Below are positions 1 through 9,472 of a DNA stretch of 64,000 nt, piece by piece. The notes beneath the pieces were generated by a model. That model had not been told where the DNA came from. It saw only the letters and a list, made by a program, of their open reading frames with translations, and did no database searches. The stretch comes from AC-32 sp963704005. GTDB lineage: Bacteria; Actinomycetota; Thermoleophilia; Gaiellales; Gaiellaceae. A program made the position numbers and the translations under genes. Every line of letters begins with the position of its first letter. The stretch's first letter is position 1. The DNA is taken from the NCBI GenBank assembly GCA_963704005.1, contig CAVPGJ010000004.1, forward strand, positions 248,001 to 312,000. The letters are read 5' to 3'.

Positions 1-995
1 CCGTCCTCGAGGCCGGCGACGAAGCTCGGCTTCGACCAGTCCTTGCCGCCGTTCTTCGAGCTGACGATCAGGTACTGGTCGTCGAACTCCGCGGGCGACT
101 CGTACAGGGACTTGTTCTGGCTGTTCATGAACGCGACGTAGATGGTGCCGTCGGGGCTGGTGGTGATGACGGACGCCTGGTCCTCGTCGCACTCGCCCGG
201 CCGGCCCGCGGTCTGGTAGGTGCAGAGGTCGCGGCTCGAGCCCGAGATCTCCTGCGGGTGGGACCAGTGCTTGCCGCCGTCGTCGCTGTGCGTCTCCATG
301 ATCGGCGACTCCACGAACTCGCCGCTGTGCGACAGGAACGCCGTCCAGGTGACGTAGGTGCGGCCGTAGTAGCGGGAGTGGGGGTTGTTGTCGGTGGCGA
401 TCCACTCCTTGTCGTTGAAGATCTGCTCCGGGTCGAGGTCGCAGCCCTTCCCGAAGCCGACGACGACCGGCTTCTTCCACGTCAGGCCTCCGTCTGGCGA
501 GGGCGAGACCACCACGTCGCCGTCGCACGCCTCCCCGTCGTCCTTGAAGTTGTAGTTCAGCGACGAATGCAGGGCGACGTGGTGCTTGACGTCGATCGCC
601 GTGACCGGGTCGCTGCCGGTCCGGCTCGGATCCTCGATCGACATGTTCCCCGTCGACCAACTCGCCCCGCCGTTGAACGAGGTGTAGTACTGGTCGCAGC
701 ACGAGCCGTAGTCGTTCGAGCTGGAGATCATGTGCAGCGGGTGCGACCTGTCGACGACGATGTTCGGCTCGTTGTTCGGGAACGGGTCGTCGCAATCCAG
801 GTTGGTGTTCAGGCCGCCCGAGAACGCGGTGCATTCGAACGCCCAGTTGTGCTTCGCGCCGGGAGCCACCGAACGGACGAACGGCACCTTCTCCGGGCCG
901 TCGCCTCCGGGCGGCTCGGCCCGCACACCTGCGGCCAAGAACAACCCGACGCCTGCGAGAGCCGTGAGCAGCACGGCAAATCGAGCTTTCTTCAT
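1..995 (-). CDS. Secreted sialidase-like (BNR/Asp-box) protein, 3' end outside window
   Basis: The ATG at 995 is preceded by a strong GGGGAGAG ribosome site, and 331 codons are visible before the window edge. Residues 1-26 form a signal peptide (KKAR start, hydrophobic core, VRA end), so the protein is exported. Four Asp-box motifs of the S-x-D/N-G-G-x-x-W type lie at about residues 106-113, 166-173, 237-244 and 313-320, the hallmark of the six-bladed sialidase/BNR propeller fold. Several cysteine pairs suggest disulfides. Asp boxes are structural and do not prove sialidase activity, and no catalytic arginine triad can be assigned from this fragment. The gene diverges from the transglycosylase gene at 1107. 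A secreted exo-glycosidase or a non-catalytic propeller are both possible. Confidence 0.8.
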   Translation of the reverse strand, partial: MKKARFAVLLTALAGVGLFLAAGVRAEPPGGDGPEKVPFVRSVAPGAKHNWAFECTAFSGGLNTNLDCDDPFPNNEPNIVVDRSHPLHMISSSNDYGSCCDQYYTSFNGGASWSTGNMSIEDPSRTGSDPVTAIDVKHHVALHSSLNYNFKDDGEACDGDVVVSPSPDGGLTWKKPVVVGFGKGCDLDPEQIFNDKEWIATDNNPHSRYYGRTYVTWTAFLSHSGEFVESPIMETHSDDGGKHWSHPQEISGSSRDLCTYQTAGRPGECDEDQASVITTSPDGTIYVAFMNSQNKSLYESPAEFDDQYLIVSSKNGGKDWSKPSFVAGLED

Positions 996-1106
996 CTCTC
1001 TCCCCTTCGTTGAGGCCAGCCTCGCAGTGAACGTACAGCAGCGCCCAGCGCTCGTCCAGCGAGGACGCCGTTTGCGCCGGTCCCACCCGGGTAGGATCCT
1101 GCGCCC

Positions 1107-1733
1107 GTGGCCGCCAAGCCGTCCTGGAGCAACCTCTCCGAGCTCGATCTCCTGTTCAAGCGCTCGCGCCGCCTGGCGGCCGTGCGCCGGAAGCAGCCGC
1201 GCAGGAGGAACGTGCTCGGCCGTCGGAGCGTCCGCGCCGCGCTGCTCGCGCTTGTCCTGCTCGCGGTCGTCGTCGAGTCGATCGGGCTCGAGAGCTCGAA
1301 CGCCAAGCCAAGCGCGACACCCAAGCGGCCGGCACTCGGCGCGGGCTGCCCGGTCCCGGGGCGCTTCCGCACCGCCTTCGCGCAGGCGTCGGCCAGGACC
1401 GGCGTCCCGGCCTCGCTGCTCGTTGCGACCGCCTACCAGGAGTCGCGGATGGACCCGGCCGCACGCTCGGAGGCCGGGGCCCGGGGCCTGCTGCAGCTCA
1501 TGCCCGCGACCGCGCGCGAGCTGCGCCTCGACAGCGACGACCCGGCCCTGAACGTCCTGGCCGGGGCGCGCTACCTGCAGCAGCTGCTGGCCCGCTTCGG
1601 CAGCGTCGACCTCGCGCTCGCCGCCTACAACGCCGGGCCGACGGCGGTCGAGCTGGCCGGCGCGGCGCCCTCGCTCTCCACGCTGCGCTACGTCGCGAAC
1701 GTGGAGCGGCGGGCCGCGCTGCTCACGTGCTGA
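1107..1733 (+). CDS. Membrane-anchored lytic transglycosylase (SLT domain)
   Basis: This 208-residue protein starts at GTG 1107. It has a basic cytoplasmic N-terminus, one membrane helix at about 43-60 and an extracytoplasmic SLT domain at about 82-205. The catalytic glutamate is E112 in QESR, followed by GLLQLMP (127-133) and AYNAGP (173-178), which are the standard motifs of family 1 lytic transglycosylases. Such enzymes cleave the MurNAc-GlcNAc bond of peptidoglycan to give anhydro ends. The domain is short, close to the minimal catalytic module. Its 3' end overlaps the convergent coiled-coil gene by 11 bp. Confidence 0.88.
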   Translation: MAAKPSWSNLSELDLLFKRSRRLAAVRRKQPRRRNVLGRRSVRAALLALVLLAVVVESIGLESSNAKPSATPKRPALGAGCPVPGRFRTAFAQASARTGVPASLLVATAYQESRMDPAARSEAGARGLLQLMPATARELRLDSDDPALNVLAGARYLQQLLARFGSVDLALAAYNAGPTAVELAGAAPSLSTLRYVANVERRAALLTC

Positions 1734-2295
1734 TCTGGCGCTGAGCCTGGCGCTCGGGCTTGAGGTCGCCGACGAGCGAGTCGTCCGGGCGCGAGGGAAG
1801 GACGTCCTGGACGAGCGCGGCGATCTCCTGTAGCCGCTCGATCGAGTCACGTTTGCGCTGCTCGAGCATGCGCACCTCCGCCCGGAGCTGCTCCTGGCGC
1901 CGGCGCACGTTGCCCTCGACCTCTCGGATCATCTCCTCGGCAGCCTCGCGCATGGTCGTCGAGTCGCGCTCCGCGTCGGCAACGATGGTCCGTGCCTCTT
2001 CCTCGGCCTGTCGCCGGTGCTGCGTCGCATACGCCTCGACAGCGAGCCGCATGTCGCGCGCATACTCCTCGGCCTCGCTGCGCAGGTTCCGCGCGTCCTC
2101 GGTCAGCGTCTTCTTCAGGCGCTCGGCCTCGAGGGCTGCCAGCCGCTCGAGCTCGGCAGCCTCGTGGCGCGCCTCCTGGCGAATCTTCTCGCCGGCCTGC
2201 TCGGCGGCCTCGAGGATCCCGGCCACATGCTCGCCGACAGCGCCGTACCCGGCCGGCTCGGGAGCGATCTCGTTGCCCTCTTGATTGTCGTCCAC
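1723..2295 (-). CDS. Coiled-coil protein, DivIVA/ATP-synthase-b-like, function unknown
   Basis: This 190-residue, strongly charged protein starts at GTG 2295 behind a GGAAGGAG ribosome site. About residues 23-165 are continuous heptad-rich helix full of Glu, Arg and Ala, with no membrane helix or signal peptide. Actinobacterial proteins of this build are often named DivIVA-like or cell-division initiation proteins, but the conserved DivIVA N-terminal lipid-binding segment is not evident. A structural or polar-scaffold role is a guess. The 3' end overlaps the transglycosylase gene tail to tail. Confidence 0.7.
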   Translation of the reverse strand: MDDNQEGNEIAPEPAGYGAVGEHVAGILEAAEQAGEKIRQEARHEAAELERLAALEAERLKKTLTEDARNLRSEAEEYARDMRLAVEAYATQHRRQAEEEARTIVADAERDSTTMREAAEEMIREVEGNVRRRQEQLRAEVRMLEQRKRDSIERLQEIAALVQDVLPSRPDDSLVGDLKPERQAQRQIST

Positions 2296-2583
2296 TGAGC
2301 CGCTCCTTCCCTGCTGAGAGCGGCAAACGCTATTGGATCAGGACTTCTCCGGCAAGGGCCCATCCTGGTTGGCGAGCTCAGCTCGCCGTTGCAATGCGCT
2401 CGCCCAGGCTCCCAAGCGGGAAGTTCCGGAGCTTGCGCCTAAGAATGTCCGCAGACATGGCCGCCTTTCGTTCCGCAGTGGATACGCAAGGAAACCGTCG
2501 GCGAAAACTCCCCTGGGTGCCATCCCTCAAACAGGCGTTCGCTGGCGACGCCCCGCACCGCCGCCGGTTAGATTCCCCTCGTC
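2296..2583. other. Intergenic region with hairpins and a possible leaderless promoter
   Basis: No credible gene is present. An inverted repeat GGCGAGCT/AGCTCGCC lies at 2371-2387. A second hairpin at 2534-2552 (GGCGTTCGCTGGCGACGCC) resembles the first hairpin of the intergenic element described at 42345. A -10-like TAGATT at 2569-2574 lies 9 nt before the ATG at 2584, with no ribosome site between them, so the downstream cupredoxin mRNA may be leaderless. Confidence 0.4.
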
Positions 2584-3087
2584 ATGCTGCTCTTCGCGCT
2601 CTCGTCGAGCCACAAGCTCGGGCTCGCCCTCGTGGCTCTCGTCTTCGTCGCCTTCTCGCTGACCGTCTCGATGGTCGTGCCCCGTTTCCGGCCGCAGTTC
2701 CCGGGCCGGCGCGGGCTACCGGCCTTCGTCGGCGTCTCGGTGCTCCTCTTCGTGGCGATGATGTCGGCGGTGCTCATCTTCGGCAAGGAGTCGAAGAGCG
2801 CGACGACCGAGGGCAAGAAGGTCTCCGTGACCGAGGTCGAGTACAAGATCGAGCTGCCGACGACGACCTTCTCGCCCGGCACTTACACGTTCGTGGTCTA
2901 CAACAAGGGCAGGATCGTCCACAACCTGAACGTGCAGGGCGGCGGCTCCACCGAGTCGACGCAGGACATCCAGCCCAACGCAAACGGCTCGGTCACGGCC
3001 GAGCTCAAGACCGGTAGCTACGTGCTCTACTGCTCGATCCCCGGCCACCGCCAGCAGGGGATGCAGCAGAAGATCACCGTGTCCTGA
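2584..3087 (+). CDS. Membrane-bound cupredoxin (type 1 copper protein)
   Basis: The 167-residue protein has two N-terminal membrane helices (about 12-32 and 47-66) and an extracytoplasmic cupredoxin domain (about 78-167). A complete type 1 copper ligand set is visible: H113 in IVHNLNV, then C150, H155 and M160 in YCSIPGH...QQGM. This predicts a one-electron carrier at the outer membrane face. Two membrane helices before a plastocyanin-like domain recall cytochrome oxidase subunit II topology, but there is no CuA motif. No redox partner is adjacent, although a cytochrome c lipoprotein occurs at 49379. Confidence 0.85.
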   Translation: MLLFALSSSHKLGLALVALVFVAFSLTVSMVVPRFRPQFPGRRGLPAFVGVSVLLFVAMMSAVLIFGKESKSATTEGKKVSVTEVEYKIELPTTTFSPGTYTFVVYNKGRIVHNLNVQGGGSTESTQDIQPNANGSVTAELKTGSYVLYCSIPGHRQQGMQQKITVS

Positions 3088-3095
3088 ACAGGAAG

Positions 3096-3124
3096 CGGCT
3101 CGCCCCGGATACCGAGGCGAGCCG
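3096..3124 (+). terminator. Hairpin after the cupredoxin gene
   Basis: A perfect 9-bp inverted repeat (CGGCTCGCC at 3096-3104, GGCGAGCCG at 3116-3124) with an 11-nt loop lies 8 nt after the stop codon. No T-run follows, so it is a possible but non-canonical terminator. Confidence 0.45.
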
Positions 3125-3253
3125 TCAAATGCCGGGATCTGTGAGGGGAGAGCCGGCGCCTTCAGCATGTCCGAAACCGCGCTTGGCGCCATGCCCCCGA
3201 AGGGGGATCCGGTCCGAGCGCTTCCGGAGCGGTGGGCTATCCTGTTCCCTCCT

Positions 3254-3345
3254 GGAGAAGTGGCCGAGTGGCTGAAGGCGGCGCCCTGCTAAGGCGTTAG
3301 GTGGGGAGAATCCCTGCCTCGAGGGTTCGAATCCCTCCTTCTCCG
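3254..3345 (+). tRNA. tRNA-Ser(GCU)
   Basis: A complete class II tRNA folds here. The acceptor GGAGAAG pairs with CTTCTCC, and the discriminator is G. The anticodon stem is GCGCC/GGCGT with loop CTGCTAA, giving anticodon GCU. A long variable arm and a T-arm GAGGGTTCGAATCCCTC are present. No CCA is encoded. It reads AGC/AGU serine codons. Confidence 0.96.
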
Positions 3346-3511
3346 TCCCGGCCGCGGCCCACTGCGGGCGGCGGAGCCGCCCTCCGGGGCCGCTCTCGAC
3401 GCCGGCCCGGCTCCGGCCGCGAGTCCGTGCACGCCAGCACTGTCCTCGGGGCCCACGCCGACCCAGCGACGAGCCGGAACGGAGAACGAGTCGAGGTAAC
3501 CTGTCGGCTAC

Positions 3512-3600
3512 GGAGGGGTGGCAGAGCGGTCGAATGCGGCGGTCTCGAAAACCGTTCGGGGCGGTTTCGTCCCGCGAGGGTTCAAATCCCTCCCCCTCCG
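3512..3600 (+). tRNA. tRNA-Ser(CGA)
   Basis: The acceptor GGAGGGG pairs with CCCCTCC, and the discriminator is G. The anticodon loop CTCGAAA gives CGA, and the T-arm is GAGGGTTCAAATCCCTC with a long class II variable arm. It reads UCG. Confidence 0.96.
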
Positions 3601-3608
3601 CTCAACGA

Positions 3609-3639
3609 AGCGGGTTCCCACTCGGAGCCCGCTTTTGTT
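3609..3639 (+). terminator. Rho-independent terminator of the tRNA-Ser(CGA) gene
   Basis: A 9-bp stem (GCGGGTTCC at 3610-3618, GGAGCCCGC at 3624-3632, one G-U pair) with a 5-nt loop is followed directly by TTTTGTT. It begins 9 nt after the tRNA, so the tRNA and the downstream enzyme gene are probably separate transcripts. Confidence 0.8.
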
Positions 3640-3652
3640 AGAGCTTCTCACC

Positions 3653-4603
3653 ATGGACTTGTCGCTCGAGCGAATCGAGGAAGCGGCGACGGTGATCGAC
3701 CTACCGCTACTGAACACGCCACAGTTCTCCGATCCGATGCTCTCCGAGGCACTCGGGCGCGAGACCGTCGTCAAGCTGGAGAACGTCAGCCCGCTCGGAA
3801 GCTTCAAGGGCCGCGGCGCCGACTACTTCGTCGGTGGGCTCGAGCGTCGCGACGAGCGCCTGGTCACCGCGACAGCGGGGAACTGGGGCATCGGGCTCGC
3901 CTATGCCGGCCGCCGCCACGGCCACCGCGTCGACATCTTCGCCGGCGCGTCGGCCTCCGCCGGCAAGCTCAGGCGCATGCGTGCGCTCGGGGCGAACGTG
4001 ACGGCCGTTGACGGCGGGCCCGACGTCGTCCACGCCGCCGCGCGGGATCTCGCCGACAGGGAGCCTGGATGCCTGCTCGTCTCCGACGGCGAGCCTGCGG
4101 CGATCGCCGAAGGGCACGGCACGATCGGTATCGAGCTTCTGCGCACCGGGACGCTCGACACGGTCGTCGTCCAGGTCGGCGACGGCGCGCTGATCAGCGG
4201 CATCGCGCGCTGGCTGAAAGCGCAATCGCCGAACACGCATGTAGTCGGCGTGTGCGCGACCGGCGCGCCCGCGATGAAGCTGAGCATCGACGCAGGCCGT
4301 CCCATCCGCAGCGACCCGCCGACGACGATCGCGGGCGGATTGGCTATCAGTGAGCCGATCGCCGCCAGCTTTGAGCGGGTGCGCGCGCTTGTCGACGACG
4401 TGGTGCTCGTCGACGACGAAGACATCCGCGCCGGGATGGCGCTGATCGCCGACACCCTTGGGGTCCTGGTCGAGCCTTCGGGCGCCGCCGGCGTCGCGGC
4501 CCTCCAGCGCCACTCGGTGCCGGGTGAGCGGATCGCGGTCTTACTGACCGGCGCGGCGGTGTGGCCGGACTGGAACGCGACCCTCATCCACCGAGGGAAC
4601 TAG
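3653..4603 (+). CDS. PLP-dependent threonine dehydratase-like / serine-threonine lyase
   Basis: This 316-residue fold-type II PLP enzyme uses the ATG at 3653, because upstream in-frame codons run through the tRNA and its terminator. The Schiff-base lysine is K52 in GSFKGRG, followed by an Asn loop TAGNWG (74-79) and a phosphate-binding loop VGDGAL (175-180). That loop departs from the usual GGGGL of threonine dehydratases. The C-terminal SGAAGVAAL and TGAAVW segments also fit the family. There is no ACT regulatory domain, so this resembles catabolic threonine/serine dehydratases or serine racemase rather than biosynthetic IlvA. The substrate cannot be fixed from sequence. Confidence 0.8.
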   Translation: MDLSLERIEEAATVIDLPLLNTPQFSDPMLSEALGRETVVKLENVSPLGSFKGRGADYFVGGLERRDERLVTATAGNWGIGLAYAGRRHGHRVDIFAGASASAGKLRRMRALGANVTAVDGGPDVVHAAARDLADREPGCLLVSDGEPAAIAEGHGTIGIELLRTGTLDTVVVQVGDGALISGIARWLKAQSPNTHVVGVCATGAPAMKLSIDAGRPIRSDPPTTIAGGLAISEPIAASFERVRALVDDVVLVDDEDIRAGMALIADTLGVLVEPSGAAGVAALQRHSVPGERIAVLLTGAAVWPDWNATLIHRGN

Positions 4604-4662
4604 CTCGACTCCTTTGCGCGCCTCCCGGTTAGGGTTGCGGCAATCGACCAGGGAGGGCTCGA

Positions 4663-4944
4663 ATGCTCGCACGGGTAGTGACCTTTGACGGGGTCAGCTC
4701 CGACCGGATGAACGAGATGAAGCAGGAGATGGAGGGCGGCCAGCCGCCCGAAGGGCTGGACGCCAAGGAGCTGCTCGTCCTGCACGACCCGGGCTCGGAG
4801 AAGTCGCTCGTGGTCGTCTTCTTCGACGACGAGGACGCCTACCGGCGGGGCGACGAGATCCTGAGCTCGATGCCTACGGGCGACACGCCGGGTCAGCGGA
4901 CGTCGGTGTCGAAGTACGACGTCGCTCACAGGCAGACGATGTAA
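4663..4944 (+). CDS. Small alpha/beta-barrel (ABM-like) protein, function unknown
   Basis: The 93-residue protein starts at ATG 4663 with GGAGGG upstream. Its pattern (MLARVVTFDG, a long amphipathic helix, then LVVVFFDDEDAYRRGDEIL) resembles dimeric ferredoxin-like alpha-beta barrels of the antibiotic-monooxygenase/EthD superfamily. No catalytic residues are recognisable. It is a single gene ending at a strong bidirectional terminator. Confidence 0.65.
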   Translation: MLARVVTFDGVSSDRMNEMKQEMEGGQPPEGLDAKELLVLHDPGSEKSLVVVFFDDEDAYRRGDEILSSMPTGDTPGQRTSVSKYDVAHRQTM

Positions 4945-4952
4945 CAAGGCGC

Positions 4953-4985
4953 TGAGGGCGCCTCGCGACGAGCGAGGCGCCCTCA
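4953..4985. terminator. Strong bidirectional terminator hairpin
   Basis: A perfect 14-bp inverted repeat (4953-4966 with 4972-4985, arm TGAGGGCGCCTCGC) with a 5-nt loop sits between the convergent ends of the gene at 4663 and the peptidase gene at 5002. Confidence 0.75.
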
Positions 4986-5001
4986 CGCACCGGACGGTGA
5001 C

Positions 5002-8000
5002 TCAGGACGGGGGGATCGCCGAGCCGGCCGGGTAGAGCACGCCGTTGAGGACGAGCCGCTCCTCCTCGAGCGTCCACGCTCGGTACCACGGGTCGAACCC
5101 GATCAGGATCGCGTGGCCCGCGCCGAACGGCTGGTCGACCACCGCCGGCCGGCCGGGGAGCGGCAGGCTCGTGTTGGCGGCCGGGAGGGTCGAGTTGGCG
5201 TTGACCTCGTAGCCGTAGCAGTTGCTGTAGCCGTGCTGCGTCGACGAGGGGTCGAAGATCGGGCCGCCGCAGTCGCCGGACTGGACCGTAGGTCGCGACG
5301 GCGGACGGAGCCGGGATCGTCGTCCCGTTGCCGACCATGGTGGCCGGGTTGAACGTCGGGTCGCCGCTCGCCGAGCGGTAGATCCAGCCGCCGGTATCGA
5401 AGCCCCAGCCGGCCGGGGTGGACGTCGAATAGATCCCGTCGAACGTGGACCCGGGCGTGCTGAGCCCGCTGATGGACGCAGTGTTGAGCAGCGTGATCCC
5501 GGCGTTGCGGGCGCTGGTGGTGCCGCCCGCAACGGAGCCGATGTAGATGCCGCCGCCGTTGACGAAGGCCTGCAGCGCCGTCGCCCCGGCGCCTGCCGCG
5601 ATCGTCGAGCCCGGGTTCACGAACGCCGTGTAGCCCGCGCTGACCAGCACGCCGTTGGCAAGGTCGGTGGAGGTGATCTGCCCGATCTGGGAGACCGGGA
5701 TCTTCTCCTTCACGCTGAGGTCGTACATCGCCTCGCAGTAGCTCGTCGAGCCGCACTGGCCGTCGCCGGTCCCGTGGAAGGTCGGGTTCGTCGGCGCGGT
5801 CGTGCCGCCGGTGTAGATCCCGATCTTGGGCAGGAGCAGCGCGTAGCGGCTCACCGGGTAGGCGGCCAGCCCGTAGACCGGCGTGCCCCACTGCGAGGAG
5901 TCCGCGTTCAGCGTGGCGAGCGGGATCGAAGTGCCGTCGACGAGCGCCGCGCCGGTCGTGAAGTGCACGCCGCCCGAGTCGAACGCAGCGGCGCCGCGGG
6001 AAACGGCGGCTCCCTGGCCCAGGAGCTGGTTCGCCATCGCGAGGCCGGCCATCGAGTCGGTGTTGAACGCGTACACCGGCGATCCCGCGGGAGCCGGCGT
6101 CGTCGCGTTCGGATCGGCCACGAGGCTCATCGACGTCCCCGCGGGCAGCTGCTGGGTGAGGAACCCGTCGCCGCTGAAGCCCCGCAGCAGCGAGTACGAC
6201 CACGTCACCTCGTCGTAGAAGTACGGGAACGGCAGGTACGGGTTCTCGCCGAGTACGGACTGGATCCAGTGCTTGTTGCCCTGGTCCAGCGGGATGTAGA
6301 GCGTCCCTGCCGGCAGCGTCATCGGCTCGGTCAGCGCCGGCGACGGATCCGCGAACGGCGGCGGCGGCCCGGCCGGCGGTGGCAGGCCGGGCGCGTTCGA
6401 GTTGAAGTTCCCGAACCGGTGCACTCCCGGCAAAGTCACGGGCTGGTTCAGCTTGTAGACGTGGACGTTGACGAGCTGGAGCTCCTTCATCGTCGCGGCC
6501 ACGTCGCCCGAGTGTCCGTTCGGGAGGTAGAAGTACCCGCAGACCTTGGTGTTCGGGTCCTGGTCCATCGTCGACCCGACGCCGTCGAGAACGTCGATCA
6601 CCGTCGGGCTGACCTGCGAGTTGCCCTGGATCTTGCAGTTCTGGCCCTGGTCGACGGCCTCGGGCCACTGCTGTACCCACTTCGTCATCAGGTCGGCCTT
6701 GTGCGCCGCCACTTCGTTCACCGTGGCATCCATGGCGAGGTAGTGGTCGTAGACCTGCTTGCCGTAGCTCTCGTTTGTCCCCTTCTCGTACGTCATGCCG
6801 GCGCCGCCCATGACCAACGAAGGGACGGTGTCGCCGTACTCGGGGACGAAGAGGTCGTAGGTGTTGTAGTTGCGGTACTGGCTGCTCTGGTCGTTGAACT
6901 GCCGTTGGACGCCCGGCCCGATGATGTCGTCGATCAGGTCGAGTGCGAAGTGCGAGATCTCGTTCAGCGCCGCGTCCTCGTTGGGCGGGAAGAAGTAGCC
7001 CGAGGACTGCTGGTGGGCGTCGATGAAGAAGAGCCCCGGGTACGTTGCGGTCGAGGCGAGCAGCGCCCGGTTCTCGGGCATCTGCACCGTGCCGCGGTCG
7101 CGGTTCGGGTCGAAGCTCCACGCCGTCGTGCGGACGTTGTGGTCGCGGTCGTCCGGCGCCGTCACCGGCTGGATGAACGTGTCGAGCGCGTTCAGCCGCT
7201 GGGCGTTGGCGCAGTCCGTCCGCGCGACCAGCTCGTAGAGCTCCTTCGTCGAGCCCTCGCCGCCCGCCGGCTCGTTGCCGTGCGGGGCTCCGGTGATCCA
7301 GCCGAAGCCGGGCCGCGTGTTGACCGCGGCGAGCGCGGCCTGCGGCGACGTCGAGCCGTCGATCACCCCGCGCCAGAACCCGGCGTCGTTGCGGCCGGCA
7401 TCGAGGTTCGCGATGTTGTCGGGTGTCCCGACGACCATCACCCAGAACGGCACGCCGAGAACGCTCGTGCCCGACTGGTAGAGCTTGACCGCCACGCGCT
7501 GGCCGGTCGTTCCCGGGTTCGCGCTCACGGCGTCCTTGACCGCCTGCATGTAGGCCGTCAGCTGCGCGGTCTTCTTCGCCGACGGGGTCGCGCCGGAGAG
7601 GCCGTCACCCGTCGTGCCGCTGCCGAGCGTCGTCCCGAAGAAGGAGTCGTAGCTCGGGATGTTCGGGTCGTACCCGACCGGCCCGCTCGAGCAGTTCGGC
7701 GGGTCCGTGGTCGCGATCGGCGCCGCCGGGATCGGGTACTCGCCGCCGAGCGTGTCCGACTGGACGCTGGAGCGGTACGGGCAGAAGGTCACCGAGTCGG
7801 AGTCCGAGACGCCGGCCGGGCAGCTCGCGTCGGCGACGGGGGAGCCGTTGACCGGGTTCTCCGGGATCGGCGGGTTGAACGTCGTCGCCGACGGGCCGGT
7901 CGTGTTCGGCCAGACGGCAGGTCCAGGGTGTGGGCACCGTCACCGTGCCGGTGCGCAGCCCCCACCAGTTGTCGGTCGCCGTGGCCGGCGCCGTCGTGTT

Positions 8001-9249
8001 GTTGTTGAGCCCGTCGAGGGTCGTGTTGAGGACGCCGAACGCGTTGTCGGTGATGTTGTCCTGCGTCATGGACGAGGCCGCTGCGCCGACCAGGCGGACG
8101 CCCCCGCCGAGCCGCAGGTTCTGGTTGTTCTCGGCGTGGTTGCCCGTCGGGAACGGGTTGTTGTTCGGCGTCGGCGCGAAGATGCTGCCGATCGGCGCAC
8201 CCGTTCCGTGCACGAAGTTCGAGGAGATCGTGCTACCGGAGATCTGCACCGAGGCGCCTGCGGTCACCCGCACGCCGTCCTGGCCGAACGTCGGCCCGAC
8301 GTAGAGCGGGAGCGGCGGGCGGACGCCCGTCGCGCCGCTGCCCGAAGGCTGGCAGTCGCCGACGATCAGCCGGCCGAGGTCGGGATCGGTCTGACCGCCC
8401 GCCGTGAAGTCGTTATAGGCCTGGCACGAGTTGCGGCCGGTGATCTGCGAGTTGACGATCACTGCGCGGTTGTCGATCCCGGACGCGACGAGCGGCGCCG
8501 TCTGCGTCGGCAGGTAATAGCCCGTCGAGCCGTCGACGAGCACGCCGACCGCGTTGTAGTGGTCGATCCGCGTGGAGTCGATCGTCAGGGTGCGGGTCGG
8601 GTTGCGTCTTCGGCTTGTTCTTCGGCGGCGTGACGCGCGTCACCATCGCGATGCCGACCCCGTAGTTGTTGTTACGGAACCCGCCTGGAACCTGGTAGCC
8701 GTTCTTGCCCTCGTCGACGGCGAGGCCGGTGACGTGCGACCGCGTGATCGAGCCCTGGCCGTCGATGTAGAGGATGCCGGCGGTCGCATCGACGCCGTTC
8801 GCGTCGACCGTCACACCAGAGATGTCGACGGTGGTGGGGTCGGTCTTGTTGCCGATCACCGCGATGATCACGCCCCTGCCGTCGCGGAGGTCAGGGTCGT
8901 CGGCGGCGATCCGGTTCTCGTCGACGTGCCGTGGCTCGATTGTCACCTGGTCGGCGCCCGCGCCGCGCAAGGTCAAGTTCTTGTTGATCGTCAGGACCGA
9001 GGTGCCGGGCGTGCCGGGTCCCTCGGCGTACGTTCCCGGACAGATCGCGATCGTGTCGCCGTCCTGCGCGTCGCGAATCGCATCGCGGATTCGCAGGTAT
9101 CCCGGACTCGGACAGCTTGCGCTCTGCTTTCCGACTGTGAGCGTCGTAGGTGAGGCTACGCCCGAAGATTCCGCCAGCGTCCCTTGGGCGGCGGACGTCG
9201 CCGTGAGCATCGCGAGCATCGCCGCGAGGACGACAACCAGCTTCCTCAT
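5002..9249 (-). CDS. Secreted beta-helix / M14 zinc carboxypeptidase (three apparent frameshifts)
   Basis: The ATG at 9249 follows GGGAGGGGAGAG. After correcting three one-base insertions (near 8601-8606, 7916-7923 and 5284) the product is about 1414 residues. It has a signal peptide (1-23) and a right-handed beta-helix domain (about 9170-7950) ending in the typical TDNWWG. An M14-type metallopeptidase domain follows, then a long C-terminal region with a PPPAGPPPPF linker. Zinc ligands are visible as HGNE (7271-7282) and a distant histidine in FIDAHQ (7013-7015). A glutamate in MTYEKG (6785-6787) may be the catalytic base. M14 enzymes remove C-terminal residues, and export suggests scavenging or surface processing. 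Homologous sequence continues across each break, so sequence error is likelier than decay. The gene ends at the shared terminator. Confidence 0.75.
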
Positions 9250-9344
9250 GATCTCTCCCCTCCCTGGTCTCCAGACCCCCGGGGAGCTTCTACTCTTTCG
9301 TCTCGTTCCAGTCAAGCGGGGTCGCGATACCCTTGACGCCGCTT

Positions 9345-9433
9345 GGAGAGGTGTCCGAGTGGCCTAAGGAGCGCGACTGGAAATCGCGTATGGGCTGAAA
9401 GGTCCATCGCGGGTTCAAATCCCGCCCTCTCCG
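9345..9433 (+). tRNA. tRNA-Ser(GGA)
   Basis: The acceptor GGAGAGG pairs with CCTCTCC, and the discriminator is G. The anticodon loop CTGGAAA gives GGA. A long variable arm and the T-arm GCGGGTTCAAATCCCGC complete a class II tRNA. It reads UCC/UCU. Confidence 0.96.
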
Positions 9434-9472
9434 TCTGACGTGGGCCCGGGCGACCGGGCCCATACTTGGGCC

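Noticed and set aside
258..1551. Long plus-strand frames over the sialidase-like gene
   Set aside because: They are Arg/Ala/Val-rich antisense shadows. The minus strand has a signal peptide, four Asp boxes and a good ribosome site.
2333..2662. A 109-codon frame overlapping the cupredoxin start
   Set aside because: It is Arg/Ser/Pro-rich, overlaps a well-supported gene in another frame and has no ribosome site.
3254..9433. tRNA genes as integration sites of a genomic island
   Set aside because: No integrase, no duplicated tRNA 3' ends and no direct repeats at a far boundary were found. The genes between are ordinary.
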